In this document: one piece after another, positions 38,491 to 48,590 of the stretch
How the letters are laid out: each line of letters opens with the position of its first letter
Position numbering within the stretch: the first letter of the stretch is position 1
Origin: Yersinia entomophaga
Lineage (GTDB): Bacteria > Pseudomonadota > Gammaproteobacteria > Enterobacterales > Enterobacteriaceae
NCBI RefSeq assembly: GCF_001656035.1
Contig: NZ_CP010029.1
Span: 896,885 to 960,884, forward strand
Reading direction: 5' to 3'
Length of the DNA stretch: 64,000 bases
The notes under the pieces: generated by a model
Databases searched by the model: none
What the model was told of the DNA's origin: nothing
The model's input: the letters and a program-made list of their open reading frames with translations, nothing else
Made by a program: the position numbers and the translations under genes

Positions 38491-40035
38491 TTAAACTTTC
38501 AATGAGGATACCAGAGAGCCTTTTCTTTTAGCATGATCTTTTCGCAACAAAACAAGTTCAAGCATTGCATAGGGTTCAAGAGACTTTTCTATAATGCTCT
38601 CTTCATCGATAAGTTCATCAAAAGAAGAAGGACTATTTAAGGATCTAAATTCTTTTAAGATGGCTTGATATTGCTCTGATAAACCATAATGTTGCGTTAG
38701 TTCTATGAATAAATCCCGATAATATATTGGCCTGTTAATCGGATATGAATCTATGATTTCGGCGAGAGTACTTAAAACAAGAATGTGAAACGTCTGAAAA
38801 GGCCATAGTTGCTCATGTTTTCGATTCATTTTCAGGTGCCGTGGGAAAGAGGGGCCTTTCTTGTCTAATGCTGGTGTAAAAAGATGTCTCTTAATCATCC
38901 ATTCTTTCCAAAACGAATAGTTAGCCTTGAAGAATGTGTCGTAACCGTTTGAGTATTCAGAAGCTAACATTTCGACCTTTTCTTTTATATGGCGTAGTTT
39001 GTCGATGTTAATTAATTCTAGTATATATTGGTTCCTTCTTTTCTGAATGCTTGCCTCCACAGAAGGATGTTTCAACCATGAGCAATGAATAACATTAGAC
39101 GCATCGTCAAAGTAATTACATATCGCATATTTCCCAGCGGGGGTTCGCAATTCAGGAATGCAACTTGAGTATGAATAACCAACTCTGATCGTTCTACCTC
39201 CAGTAAATATATCGAGGACGACACATTCATCAGACTCAAATGTCAGCGAGACTTTTTGACATGTAACGGTGCGGGCAGTAAATACCTCTCTATTTATGTT
39301 ATGCGTCTTACCATTGTGTTCGACTACTATGTCTTGGCATATGCCGGGGAGATACAGCGTTTTATCCTCCATAGAACGTTTAATGAGTTCGTGTACTTTA
39401 GATTCTCTTTCAGCTTTGGCCTGTTGCTTTTCTTGTTCAATCTTTTCCAGGTGCTTGAGTTTATTTTTCTCAAGGGCTGAGTGGTAGATCCATTTGTAGT
39501 CTACGCGGTTAACTTTTAGTAGAGCGATCCATTCGTCAATGCTCCTGTTTTCATTCGGTGGAAAACGGTACTCAATCGAATCAATCTGGTGGTCGATGTA
39601 ATATTGTCTCTTCTCTTCCTCACATTCATGAGTGACCCAGACTTCAATTGCTACACCACCAATGCCTGTCTCTAGGTACACATCTGCCCAGTATTTCCCG
39701 AGTTTGTACTCAAGGGTTGATTTACTGACATCTGTAGTAAATTCAGGAACAAATATATCAGTATCATCAAGAGTTAACGAATTTTGGGGAAGGGTAAACT
39801 TGGATATCGATAAGAAGTGTTGCTGCATCCCGATGTGCAGCTGTGTCATTTGACAGTCTCGGCTTTCTTCTTTGGTTGTGTGAGAGAAATGGTGGCTTAT
39901 TACCCTACCGTTGTTCTTTGCTACCAGAGCGTCCCCACAGTTCTTACAGATGCATTCACACCGTTTGCCGTTAGGAACGGCATCAACGTGAACAATTTTG
40001 TTTGTATCTTTATGGAGGGCATACTCAAAAAGCAT
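38491..40035 (-). CDS. CoiA-like zinc-finger/nuclease protein of the island (514 aa)
   Basis: A 514-residue soluble protein. The N-terminus resembles the competence protein CoiA group: CECICKNCGDALVAKNNGRVISHHFSH combines two Cys pairs with a His-rich motif, a likely zinc site at about residues 28-52. A nuclease-like stretch follows: KYWADVYLETGIGGVAIEVWVT (Asp ... IEV), comparable to the D...ExK/Q centre of PD-(D/E)XK enzymes (about 113-135). A charged coiled coil (about 180-215) links to a long C-terminal part I cannot assign. It is convergent with the GHKL-nuclease gene. CoiA itself acts in DNA uptake and recombination; a role in DNA processing or defence here is inference. Confidence 0.6.
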   Translation of the reverse strand: MLFEYALHKDTNKIVHVDAVPNGKRCECICKNCGDALVAKNNGRVISHHFSHTTKEESRDCQMTQLHIGMQQHFLSISKFTLPQNSLTLDDTDIFVPEFTTDVSKSTLEYKLGKYWADVYLETGIGGVAIEVWVTHECEEEKRQYYIDHQIDSIEYRFPPNENRSIDEWIALLKVNRVDYKWIYHSALEKNKLKHLEKIEQEKQQAKAERESKVHELIKRSMEDKTLYLPGICQDIVVEHNGKTHNINREVFTARTVTCQKVSLTFESDECVVLDIFTGGRTIRVGYSYSSCIPELRTPAGKYAICNYFDDASNVIHCSWLKHPSVEASIQKRRNQYILELINIDKLRHIKEKVEMLASEYSNGYDTFFKANYSFWKEWMIKRHLFTPALDKKGPSFPRHLKMNRKHEQLWPFQTFHILVLSTLAEIIDSYPINRPIYYRDLFIELTQHYGLSEQYQAILKEFRSLNSPSSFDELIDEESIIEKSLEPYAMLELVLLRKDHAKRKGSLVSSLKV

Positions 40036-40278
40036 TTATTCTTTTAGCATCCTTTCTCAGATATATCGTTGATTTATCATCATTTGTTCTATTCTTGATT
40101 GGAAGGCATCTTTTCCAACTTATCGGTTTATTCTTGCATCATTACCCTGCTTTCATCAAGGTAATGTAAAGATCTCGTATAACCGAGCGCTGGCTGATGT
40201 GTAAGTATCCCGCTTAAACGGCCCATTCACTTTTAGAGATCTTCCGACATACTGATGATGTCACCTGAGGAGATCCTT

Positions 40279-40545
40279 ATGCGCAAGATCCGATTTACCG
40301 AGCACCAGATCATCGCCGTACTGAAGTCCGTCGAAGCGGGTAGGACCGTCAAAGATGTGTGCCGCGAGGCTGCTATTTCCGAAGCCAGCTATTACAATTG
40401 GAAGGCGAAATATGGCGGGATGGAAGCCGCTGATATCAAAAAAATCAAAGATCTAGAAGACGAGAATCGCCGTCTGAAGCAGATGTTTGCCGACCTGAGT
40501 CTGGAATGCCGTGCGCTGAAAGACGTCATCGAAAAAAAGCTTTAA
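40279..40545 (+). CDS. IS3-family transposase OrfA (IS407-like)
   Basis: An 88-residue DNA-binding protein starting MRKIRFTEHQIIAVLKSVE with the HTH and a coiled-coil tail (KIKDLEDENRRLKQMFADLSLE). The ATG at 40279 follows GGAG; an earlier in-frame ATG at 40255 is less likely. It ends at an A7G run near 40530, a plausible -1 frameshift site into orfB. Confidence 0.85.
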   Translation: MRKIRFTEHQIIAVLKSVEAGRTVKDVCREAAISEASYYNWKAKYGGMEAADIKKIKDLEDENRRLKQMFADLSLECRALKDVIEKKL

Positions 40546-41389
40546 AACCAGCGATAAAGCGTGAGCTCGTCAACTATCTGACCACGCAGTTTACGATGAG
40601 CATACGCCAGGCATGCAGGACGTTATCGCTGAGCAGGACGGTGTTTCGTTATCAACCGAATACACGACGTGATGAACCGGTGATCCAGAGGCTGACTGAG
40701 CGGCTGAACGCTATCCCCGCTATGGATTTAAGAAGCTTTTTCAGGTGCTTCGCAGGCAGGGATACGCCTGGAACCACAAGCGCATACACCGGATTTACTG
40801 TCTGCTAAAACTGAATTTTCGTCGTAAAGGGAAACAACGCCTGCCGGTGCGTAATCCGGCGCCGCTGGCCACGCCGGAAGCCCTCAACCAAAGCTGGTCG
40901 ATTGATTTTATGCACGACGCGCTGACATGTGGCCGACGTTTTCGGACCTTCAACGTCGTGGATGATTTTAACCGCGAGGCTCTGGCTATCGAAATTGACC
41001 TGAATATTCCGGCGCAGCGCATTGTGCGGGTGCTGGACAGAATAGCGGCAAACCGTGGCTATCCGCTGAAGATGCGGATGGATAACGGGCCGGAATTGAT
41101 ATCACTGACGCTGGCACAATGGGCTGAAGACCATGGCGTGATGCTGGAATTTATCAAGCCCGGCAAACCAACACAGAACGCGTTTATCGAACGGTTTAAC
41201 CGAACGTACCGGACCGAAATACTGGATTTTTATCTGTTCAGAACACTGAATGAAGCACGGGAAATAACGGAGCGCTGGCTGAATGAATACAACAGTGAGC
41301 GGCCTCATGAATCCCTGAATAATCTGATGCCGGAAGAAAATCGGCTGATGGCTGAGAAACCGGAAATCTCAAAAAGTGTGTGGAACTAA
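40532..41389 (+). pseudogene. Frameshifted IS3-family transposase OrfB
   Basis: The catalytic frame is split: the N-terminal part (KRELVNYLTTQFTMSIRQAC) is read in one frame to about 40700 and the rest, beginning within ERYPRYGFKKLFQVLRRQGY, in another until 41389. A single-base loss near 40703 in CTGACTGAGCGGCTGAA explains it. The DDE residues (SIDFMHD, RMDNGPEL, NAFIERFNR) are still encoded, but no functional transposase would be made without rescue. Confidence 0.8.
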
Positions 41390-41405
41390 AGCTGGGATAC
41401 TTACA

Positions 41406-41599
41406 TCGCGAGCTTCGGCAAGTTTGACCGTCGGGTACTCACCCAGCGCAAACATGCTGGATTTACCGTTGAGTTTAAACCGATAGCGCCATGCCTTTTT
41501 GCCATTGGGTTTCACTTCGAGGTAGAGACCATTGAAATGATTGAGCCGATAGAGTTTTTCTTTCGGCTTGGCTGTGCGGCATTGTGTATCAGTGAGCAT
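41406..41599 (-). pseudogene. Truncated P4-type tyrosine integrase, N-terminal arm-binding domain only
   Basis: Only about 65 residues remain: MLTDTQCRTAKPKEKLYRL, GLYLEVKPNGKKAWRYRF and MFALGEYPTVKLAEARD, the standard N-terminal (DUF4102) arm-type DNA-binding domain of phage P4-like integrases. The gene is cut by the right end of the IS at 41405, removing the core and catalytic domains. Extra codons upstream of 41599 are open but not family-like. Its position beside ychF marks one edge of the former genomic island; no tRNA gene is adjacent. Confidence 0.8.
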
Positions 41600-41696
41600 A
41601 GCGAGTCTTTGTCTAGTTCTTATACCGCGATTGTACTCATCCCTATAATCATTTTTCACTGCATTGTCATGAGGTTATGTGAGACGCCATGAAAAG

Positions 41697-41723
41697 AAAA
41701 ATCCACGCAATTGCGTGGATTTT
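41697..41723 (-). terminator. Terminator after ychF
   Basis: A 20-bp perfect palindrome (ATCCACGCAATTGCGTGGAT) flanked by AAAA and TTT, usable in both directions, about 60 bp beyond the ychF stop codon. Confidence 0.85.
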
Positions 41724-41781
41724 ATGATGTTTGTCTGTCTTCATGCGATACATTGATATCCCAAGAGACAACAAAATTAAC

Positions 41782-42876
41782 TTAGACGTTAAACAAGAAG
41801 TTCATGACATCGCCATCTTTAACGATATAGTCCTTACCTTCTGAACGCATTTTGCCGGCTTCTTTCGCGCCTTGCTCACCTTTGTAGGTGATGAAGTCTT
41901 CAAAAGCGATGGTCTGAGCGCGGATAAAGCCTTTCTCGAAATCGGTATGGATTTTACCTGCGGCCTGCGGAGCCGTTGCACCGACAGGGATGGTCCATGC
42001 ACGAACTTCTTTTACGCCTGCGGTGAAGTAAGTTTGCAGGTTCAGCAGTTCGTAACCGGCACGGATAACGCGGTTCAGACCCGGTTCTTCGATACCTAAC
42101 TCGGCCATGAATTCAGCGCGATCTTCGTCTTCCATCTCGGCAATATCAGATTCAACGGCCGCACATACGGCAACCACTACGGAACCTTCAGCCGCGGCAA
42201 TTGCGCGCACTTGATCCAGATACGGGTTATTTTCGAAGCCATCTTCATCAACGTTGGCGATATACATCGTTGGTTTCAATGTCAGGAAGCTTAAGTAGCG
42301 GATTGCTGCTTTGTCTTCAGCAGTCAGAGTCTTCAATGCACGCAACATACCGGCATTTTCGAGGTGTGGCAGACATTTTTCCAACGCTTCCAGCTCAGCT
42401 TTAGCGTCTTTATCGCCGCCTTTGGCTTTTTTCTGTACGCGATGAATGGCACGCTCACAGGTGTCCAAATCGGACAGCGCCAATTCGGTATTGATGGTCT
42501 CAATATCGTCAGCCGGATCGACTTTACCTGCAACGTGGATGATGTTGTCGTTTTCGAAACAACGTACTACGTGGCCAATCGCCTCAGTTTCGCGAATGTT
42601 GGTCAGGAACTGGTTGCCCAGGCCTTCGCCTTTGGATGCGCCCTTTACCAGACCGGCAATATCGACGAATTCCATCGTGGTTGGCAGAATACGCTGCGGT
42701 TTAACGATTTCAGCTAATTGGTCCAGACGCGGGTCCGGCATGGGTACCACACCCGTGTTAGGTTCAATGGTACAGAAGGGGAAATTCGCTGCTTCGATAC
42801 CCGCTTGTGTCAACGCGTTGAACAGGGTGGATTTACCAACGTTTGGCAGACCAACGATACCGCATTTGAATCCCAT
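41782..42876 (-). CDS. ychF: Redox-regulated ATPase/GTPase YchF (OLA1 family)
   Basis: A 364-residue OBG-family P-loop protein (E. coli YchF 363). G1 GLPNVGKST is at residues 8-16; the G3 stretch [11 protein letters not shown] and the NVDE motif that replaces NKxD and explains its ATP preference are present. A coiled coil (about 130-170) and a C-terminal TGS domain ([29 protein letters not shown]) follow. It binds the ribosome and modulates translation and oxidative stress responses. In E. coli it lies directly after pth; here two unrecognised genes separate them. Confidence 0.95.
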   Translation of the reverse strand: MGFKCGIVGLPNVGKSTLFNALTQAGIEAANFPFCTIEPNTGVVPMPDPRLDQLAEIVKPQRILPTTMEFVDIAGLVKGASKGEGLGNQFLTNIRETEAIGHVVRCFENDNIIHVAGKVDPADDIETINTELALSDLDTCERAIHRVQKKAKGGDKDAKAELEALEKCLPHLENAGMLRALKTLTAEDKAAIRYLSFLTLKPTMYIANVDEDGFENNPYLDQVRAIAAAEGSVVVAVCAAVESDIAEMEDEDRAEFMAELGIEEPGLNRVIRAGYELLNLQTYFTAGVKEVRAWTIPVGATAPQAAGKIHTDFEKGFIRAQTIAFEDFITYKGEQGAKEAGKMRSEGKDYIVKDGDVMNFLFNV

Positions 42877-43247
42877 GTTTATATCACCTTAAATAACTTA
42901 AAAATCAGCCAATTAGGTTTAACCAGCCGATGTAATCAAAATTTATTCCGCCATTATACACATAATGATGATTTATCTCGATCCTACTGTTTGACGCAGT
43001 GATTTTAACTGCGGTTTAGCCTCTGTATTTTACCGGTCTATCTTTATCTGGGATCCCGAGAGTCGGTCATAATTTGTTGTTCTTGCATATAATCTTGGTT
43101 TGTTGAATTTATCGCTTTCGGTGAGAGTGAGAAGTAAACAAGGGAACGCCGAATAAAAATCTACAGCATTACCGGTTTGCTGCCGATAACCAGTGATTAC
43201 ACCTGATGCCAACTATGGCGTCTTACTGTTCTGATAGGGTATTAAAT

Positions 43248-43685
43248 ATGGTGATGAGCGGCTTTAAATGGTTGTTGCTGATCTTATTTGGCTCTTTGCT
43301 GGGCATCACTATCACGCATTATTTAACCAGAGTGGACACTGAGCGTCCTTTAACCTGGTTAGAGCAAATCGATAATTACGGAAAATTAGTCGAGCGTCGC
43401 TCCGATAAAAGCATTAAATATATCGGAGTGAAAAAGGTGATGACTTCGCCAGAAATGGACAGCTATTTAATGCGTTTTAGCGCATTAACCGATCGCTATG
43501 AAACTAACGGTAATAAAGTCGCTAATCAGAAAAAATCGGATGAGTGGGATAAGTTTTTCTGTACTGATGGATTAAAGAATATTATCGGCCAGTATAAGAA
43601 TCGTCGGGTCAAAGTGATGGTGCCAGGTGCGGTTTACAGCAAGACCGGAGCCCGTGGCAGCGCGACGGCCTGCTATATTAATTAG
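43248..43685 (+). CDS. Hypothetical single-span membrane protein (145 aa)
   Basis: I do not recognise this gene. From the ATG at 43248 the product begins MVMSGFKWLLLILFGSLLGITITHYL, one N-terminal membrane segment or uncleaved signal, and continues with a soluble, basic domain ending GARGSATACYIN; two Cys (CTDG and ACYIN) could form a disulfide in the periplasm. An upstream start at 43206 is possible but less hydrophobic. The gene is convergent with the next one, their stop codons 4 bp apart. Upstream, about 370 bp to ychF contain no gene that I can support. Confidence 0.5.
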   Translation: MVMSGFKWLLLILFGSLLGITITHYLTRVDTERPLTWLEQIDNYGKLVERRSDKSIKYIGVKKVMTSPEMDSYLMRFSALTDRYETNGNKVANQKKSDEWDKFFCTDGLKNIIGQYKNRRVKVMVPGAVYSKTGARGSATACYIN

Positions 43686-43689
43686 CTAA

Positions 43690-44187
43690 TTATTTGTTTA
43701 ACATGTTTTTGAGTGAGAGTTTTCTTAGTTTTTTGTGCAGTACGATATAATTTTCGCAACATTGAATGATTTCTTCATATTTTTCTTCATCGATCGTGTT
43801 TTCTGCTGAAATGGCTCTTCGGCTGGACATTCGGCATTTATAACACGCGGATTTTAATTTATCTTTTAACTCATTAAATTCGGCGCTGGTTTTATATTCC
43901 CCCCAAAAATCGAGTGAAATACAGGCCAGCCGTATGGCTTTATTAAATTCACCCACTTTCTTCGATTGATAATCAAAGTTCTTTATGCTGCGGTTTTCGC
44001 AAACTCTTTTTAACGCTCTGATACTTCTGACTGTATCGTAAGTCAGTTTCAAAAACTGCTCGACTAGCAGAGCAGTTTGCTCCGTTTTTTTATTATCAAA
44101 CCATTTTATCGCGACTACGGCCGCAGTGATTGCCATAATGGCACTGGAAATCGCAATGACGATATCTGAAATTGAACCCCATTCCAT
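43690..44187 (-). CDS. Hypothetical membrane-anchored protein (165 aa)
   Basis: I do not recognise this gene. It starts MEWGSISDIVIAISSAIMAITAAVVAIKWF, a single membrane helix, followed by a helical, charged cytoplasmic domain with several Cys. Similar anchors occur in small proteins of phages and islands, but nothing defines the function. It lies between pth and ychF on the same strand as both, within an otherwise conserved neighbourhood, so it looks like a lineage-specific insertion. Confidence 0.5.
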   Translation of the reverse strand: MEWGSISDIVIAISSAIMAITAAVVAIKWFDNKKTEQTALLVEQFLKLTYDTVRSIRALKRVCENRSIKNFDYQSKKVGEFNKAIRLACISLDFWGEYKTSAEFNELKDKLKSACYKCRMSSRRAISAENTIDEEKYEEIIQCCENYIVLHKKLRKLSLKNMLNK

Positions 44188-44221
44188 AGTCTCAATCCTA
44201 ATAAATTAAAGTGTATTGGCG

Positions 44222-44270
44222 TTTTTTATAATAATTATCCTTGCCCTCGGTGATGAATATGAGGGCAAGG
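44222..44270 (-). terminator. Terminator after pth
   Basis: A 10-bp stem CCTTGCCCTC / GAGGGCAAGG, with a 12-base loop, followed on the minus strand by an AT-rich stretch with several T residues. It is 6 bp beyond the pth stop codon. Confidence 0.65.
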
Positions 44271-44276
44271 GGAATA

Positions 44277-44867
44277 TTATGCGTTGGCTTTAAATGAATG
44301 CAGGCGATTCATAGCCTTGGTCACGTCTTCTTTTAATAAAACCTCGGTACAACGAATAGCTTCATCGATGGCATCATCAATTAACGTTTGTTCGCTCGCC
44401 GGTGGTTTCCCTAAGACAAATCCGGTCACTTTACTTTTATCTCCCGGGTGACCAATACCGATGCGCAAGCGGTAAAAATTGGGATTATTACCTAATTTGC
44501 TTTGAATATCTTTTAAACCGTTATGGCCCCCGTTACCGCCGCCCAGCTTTAATTTAGCCACGCCGGGCGGAATATCCAGTTCATCGTGCGCAACTAAAAT
44601 TTCTTCCGGTAAAATACGATAGAAGCTGGCCATGGCAGAAACCGCTTTGCCGCTGAGATTCATAAAGGTAGAGGGAACAAGCAGTCGAACGTCCTGACCG
44701 GCCAGATTTAAACGGGCAGTGTAGCCGTAGAATTTACTCTCTTCTTTCAGAGATTGATTATTACGCTCAGCCAGTAAATCTACGTACCAGGCACCGGCGT
44801 TATGGCGGGTTTGGGCATATTCAGCGCCTGGATTTGCCAGGCCAACGATCAATTTAATGCTGCTCAC
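44277..44867 (-). CDS. pth: Peptidyl-tRNA hydrolase
   Basis: A 196-residue cytoplasmic esterase that frees tRNA from peptidyl-tRNAs that drop off ribosomes. The active-site Asn and His are in [16 protein letters not shown] (N12, H22), and the family signatures [20 protein letters not shown] and [13 protein letters not shown] are complete. It is divergent from ychH, as in E. coli. Confidence 0.95.
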   Translation of the reverse strand: MSSIKLIVGLANPGAEYAQTRHNAGAWYVDLLAERNNQSLKEESKFYGYTARLNLAGQDVRLLVPSTFMNLSGKAVSAMASFYRILPEEILVAHDELDIPPGVAKLKLGGGNGGHNGLKDIQSKLGNNPNFYRLRIGIGHPGDKSKVTGFVLGKPPASEQTLIDDAIDEAIRCTEVLLKEDVTKAMNRLHSFKANA

Positions 44868-45055
44868 TTCGTTATTCGCTATTACTCAGAGATGAAAGAA
44901 CCCTAGTTTACCCGTCGCCGCGTAGAATCACAAAAATAAGGGGGAGAATAAAGGTAAAACTAGCGGATAAGGTAAATACTAACCATGGTTAATTATTCAA
45001 CAATTAGGCCAAATAATCGCTTAATGTAAAGATTTATAGAAATATCTTTGCCAGA

Positions 45056-45071
45056 TGTGATCGTCTCCGCA
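45056..45071 (+). promoter_or_regulatory. CRP-type site at the ychH promoter
   Basis: TGTGA-N6-CCGCA resembles a CRP or CRP-S (Sxy-dependent) site. A good -10 TATACT is at 45094-45099, so the site centre lies about 42 bp before the expected start, the class II activation position. E. coli ychH is known to depend on CRP. Confidence 0.55.
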
Positions 45072-45170
45072 ATACCCTTATGCTTTCCCTGACTATACTA
45101 AGTCATTAAGTACAGGTGAACAATTCAATAGGAAGAGTTGTTTAAAGGAAGTGAATGCAGGAGGTGGCAT

Positions 45171-45443
45171 ATGAAACGCAAAACCGCAACAACGTTAGGT
45201 AACGCGCTGATGGGGCTGGGTCTGGTCACTATGGTTGTTGGGGTAGGTTACTCTATCCTGACCGAAGTTTCTCAACTTGGTTTACCGCAGTTCTTCTCCC
45301 ACGGTGCGGTCATGAGCATTTTTGTGGGGGCCTTGCTCTGGCTGGTCGGGGCGAGAATCGGTGGCCGGGAAGAGGTGGCGGATCGCTATTGGTGGGTTAA
45401 GCATTTCGATAAACGCTGCCGCCGTAATGAGCGACACTCATAA
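45171..45443 (+). CDS. ychH: Stress-induced inner membrane protein YchH
   Basis: A 90-residue membrane protein (E. coli 92) with two helices (GNALMGLGLVTMVVGVGYSI and SHGAVMSIFVGALLWLVGARI) and the conserved tail GGREEVADRYWWVKHFDKRCRR. ATG 45171 has a near-perfect GGAGG 6 bp upstream; the open frame extends 33 bp further up but without support. It is linked to stress resistance and biofilm in E. coli. A CRP-type promoter precedes it and a terminator follows. Confidence 0.9.
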   Translation: MKRKTATTLGNALMGLGLVTMVVGVGYSILTEVSQLGLPQFFSHGAVMSIFVGALLWLVGARIGGREEVADRYWWVKHFDKRCRRNERHS

Positions 45444-45550
45444 TATTGACGTATTTATCGTCAGTGAAGTGTGATGCCAGAAAATGTTACCGAAAATGCA
45501 GCTGAATAATTCAAACTGAGGGTAGGGAATTAAATGACAGCCCAAGAGTA

Positions 45551-45590
45551 GAAAGCCCGTTGTTGCTTGCGCTTCAACGGGTTTTTCTTT
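45551..45590 (+). terminator. Terminator after ychH
   Basis: Stem CCCGTTG / CAACGGG with a 12-base loop, followed by TTTTTCTTTTT, about 110 bp after the stop codon. Confidence 0.85.
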
Positions 45591-45682
45591 TTCTGCGTTT
45601 AACCGCAAATCACTGTCAGTGCGGCGATAAGTCAGATACAACCTATGCCAGACTTGCAGCGCCTAAGCGCTGCAGAGAGTGA

Positions 45683-46678
<996 letters not shown>

Positions 46679-46856
46679 TCAGGGGCGATTCATCCTACTG
46701 ATTGCAATATACATACGGGTATTTAAAACCAAAACATTGTTAACCTAAAAGAGCGTTATGAGCCGGCTTTTAATTCAGTTAAGAAGGCAACGTGTTGGCG
46801 ACGCAGGATAAACCGTAATGCTATGGAAAAACCTGAGTTGCCACGCAAATCGCTGC

Positions 46857-47714
46857 TTATTTCTCAACTTTTCCAGAGCGTACAAGATGCAGTGGTGAGA
46901 CGTTAACGCCACGAGCCACAAAACCCTGTAACCACTCCGGGGCAATACTTAACACCTGACGGGCCGATGACTCGGTATCAAATTCAGCAAATACACAAGC
47001 GCCGGTCCCGGTTAGGCGCGACGGGGCGTATTGTAACAGCCATGAAAGAACCTGTTCAACCTCGCGAAAACGTTTTCTTGCGATCGGTTCGCAATCATTT
47101 GCGTAAGGAGCGGCTAAAAGTGCCGCCAAGGGGCGAACTGGCGTGTTTCTTGTTAAATCCGGATCGGAAAAAATAATTGGCGTTGGGATGCTAACGCCGG
47201 GGTGTGCGACCAAATACCAGCGCTCAATGGGCTGCGCGGGCTGCAATTTTTCGCCAATTCCTTCGGCGAAGGCGGCATGGCCGCGCACAAATACCGGTAC
47301 GTCGGCACCCAGTTGCAGGCCAAGATCGGCTAATTCTTCATCATTCAATCCGCATTGCCACAGGTGATTTAAGGCGACCAATACCGTCGCCGCGTTGGAG
47401 GAACCTCCGCCTAAACCGCCTCCCATTGGCAGGCATTTTTCGATCGAAATATCCGCTCCGTGGGGGGTATCGGAACCTGCCGTATGTTGCTGCAATAAAC
47501 GTGCTGCCCGCACGATCAGATTTTGTTCGTTTTCCACCCCTTCAAGCGGCGTAAGTAAACAAATCTGGTTATCATTTCTCGGTGTGATAGTGAGGCTGTC
47601 ACCATAATCGAGAAACTGAAATAGCGTCTGTAATTCATGGTAACCATCGGCGCGTTGGCCGGTGATATAAAGGAATAAATTCAGTTTTGCCGGAGAAGGC
47701 CAGGTGTGAATCAT
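46857..47714 (-). CDS. ispE: 4-diphosphocytidyl-2-C-methyl-D-erythritol kinase
   Basis: A 285-residue GHMP kinase of the MEP isoprenoid pathway. It starts [29 protein letters not shown], and the ATP-binding loop [14 protein letters not shown] is at about residues 92-105; [10 protein letters not shown] near the C-terminus is the third GHMP motif. Start and stop overlap lolB by 4 bp, giving a lolB-ispE-prs unit as in E. coli. Confidence 0.95.
   Translation of the reverse strand: MIHTWPSPAKLNLFLYITGQRADGYHELQTLFQFLDYGDSLTITPRNDNQICLLTPLEGVENEQNLIVRAARLLQQHTAGSDTPHGADISIEKCLPMGGGLGGGSSNAATVLVALNHLWQCGLNDEELADLGLQLGADVPVFVRGHAAFAEGIGEKLQPAQPIERWYLVAHPGVSIPTPIIFSDPDLTRNTPVRPLAALLAAPYANDCEPIARKRFREVEQVLSWLLQYAPSRLTGTGACVFAEFDTESSARQVLSIAPEWLQGFVARGVNVSPLHLVRSGKVEK
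47064..47079 (-). promoter_or_regulatory. PurR-like operator for prs, inside ispE
   Basis: The perfect 12-bp palindrome GAAAACGTTTTC is flanked to give a 16-bp match to the PurR consensus ACGCAAACGTTTTCNT on the minus strand. It lies about 430 bp upstream of prs, within ispE. PurR represses prs in E. coli, so this conserved operator is plausible. Confidence 0.55.
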
Positions 47715-48334
47715 TTGACAGTCCAGTTATCCATTTTCAGTTTGATGCGTTGCTGATCCTGCTTTAGCTCCAGACGACTCGGTAAAACTGGGGTCACCTT
47801 GGTGTTATATTCTTGATAATCAACGGTCCACACTTGATTTCCCTGCTTATAAGTCAGCTGTTTCAGGCGATATTTATCGTCGAGGACAAAATCGTTGGTT
47901 TCGCCGGGCAGGCCGAGAATCCATTGGCGCAGGCTATTGATAGGAATGTCCATGCCGGTAAGTTTGGCAATCATTTCTTCCGGGTTATCACTAACGTAGC
48001 GTTTGCCCTGGTTATCCGTCAGTTGAGTAACGCCCGGCTGCACGACCAGCTCCATCTCGGTGCTGCCCAGCGGATTGGTCAGCAGCAGACGGTAACGATC
48101 CGCTGAATATTGTTGCCAGAAGAAACGGGCATAAACCTTCTGTTTATCTGAAATATAAGCGAAAGAGCCGCGGGTCTGGAACTGGCTGAGTTGCTGCAAT
48201 TGTTGCTCATGCTGTTGCCACTGCGGCGAGGTGGGGCTCGTCGCCGGGCCAGTCGAGGTGGTGGTAGTACAGGCGGCTAGCATCAGGCTGGCTAATGGAA
48301 GCAGGCGATAAAAAGTGACCTTGCGCATGGGCAT
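47711..48334 (-). CDS. lolB: Outer membrane lipoprotein LolB
   Basis: A 207-residue lipoprotein that accepts lipoproteins from periplasmic LolA and inserts them in the outer membrane. The signal ends in the lipobox LAAC with Cys 22; the mature protein has the Ser/Thr-rich linker and the conserved [21 protein letters not shown] and [13 protein letters not shown] stretches. Divergent from hemA by about 255 bp, as in E. coli. Confidence 0.93.
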   Translation of the reverse strand: MPMRKVTFYRLLPLASLMLAACTTTTSTGPATSPTSPQWQQHEQQLQQLSQFQTRGSFAYISDKQKVYARFFWQQYSADRYRLLLTNPLGSTEMELVVQPGVTQLTDNQGKRYVSDNPEEMIAKLTGMDIPINSLRQWILGLPGETNDFVLDDKYRLKQLTYKQGNQVWTVDYQEYNTKVTPVLPSRLELKQDQQRIKLKMDNWTVK

Positions 48335-48590
48335 ATCAATATCAATCCTTTAAAAGCGTGGTTTTCACCAGCGAGGCATTTGGGTGCTGCAAAGTTGCAG
48401 CCAAGGTGCTCACGCTAACGGTGGTAAGGCGGAGCGTCAATATCTTGTTTATGTCGTGAGCAATTTACCCACGATATCCGTGATATTAGGACGGATAATG
48501 CGGTGTGACTTTAATTGCTCTCGCGCATCAAGTAGAATGCGACTCAGACGAGAATCCATACTAAGACAAGTATTACTCTAAGCCGTTCTC

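Larger units (their letters stand above)
40200..41405 (+). mobile_element. IS3-family insertion sequence (IS407-like group), transposase frameshifted
   Basis: A 1206-bp element with terminal inverted repeats TGTAAGTATCCC on the left and GGGATACTTACA on the right. It contains orfA and a broken orfB. The 4-bp flanks (GATG and TCGC) differ, so no target duplication is present, indicating rearrangement after insertion. Its right end cuts a P4-type integrase gene. Confidence 0.85.

Noticed and set aside
45656..45673. GCAGCGC/GCGCTGC hairpin beyond prs as a terminator
   Set aside because: No T-run follows on the minus strand; not enough to call termination.
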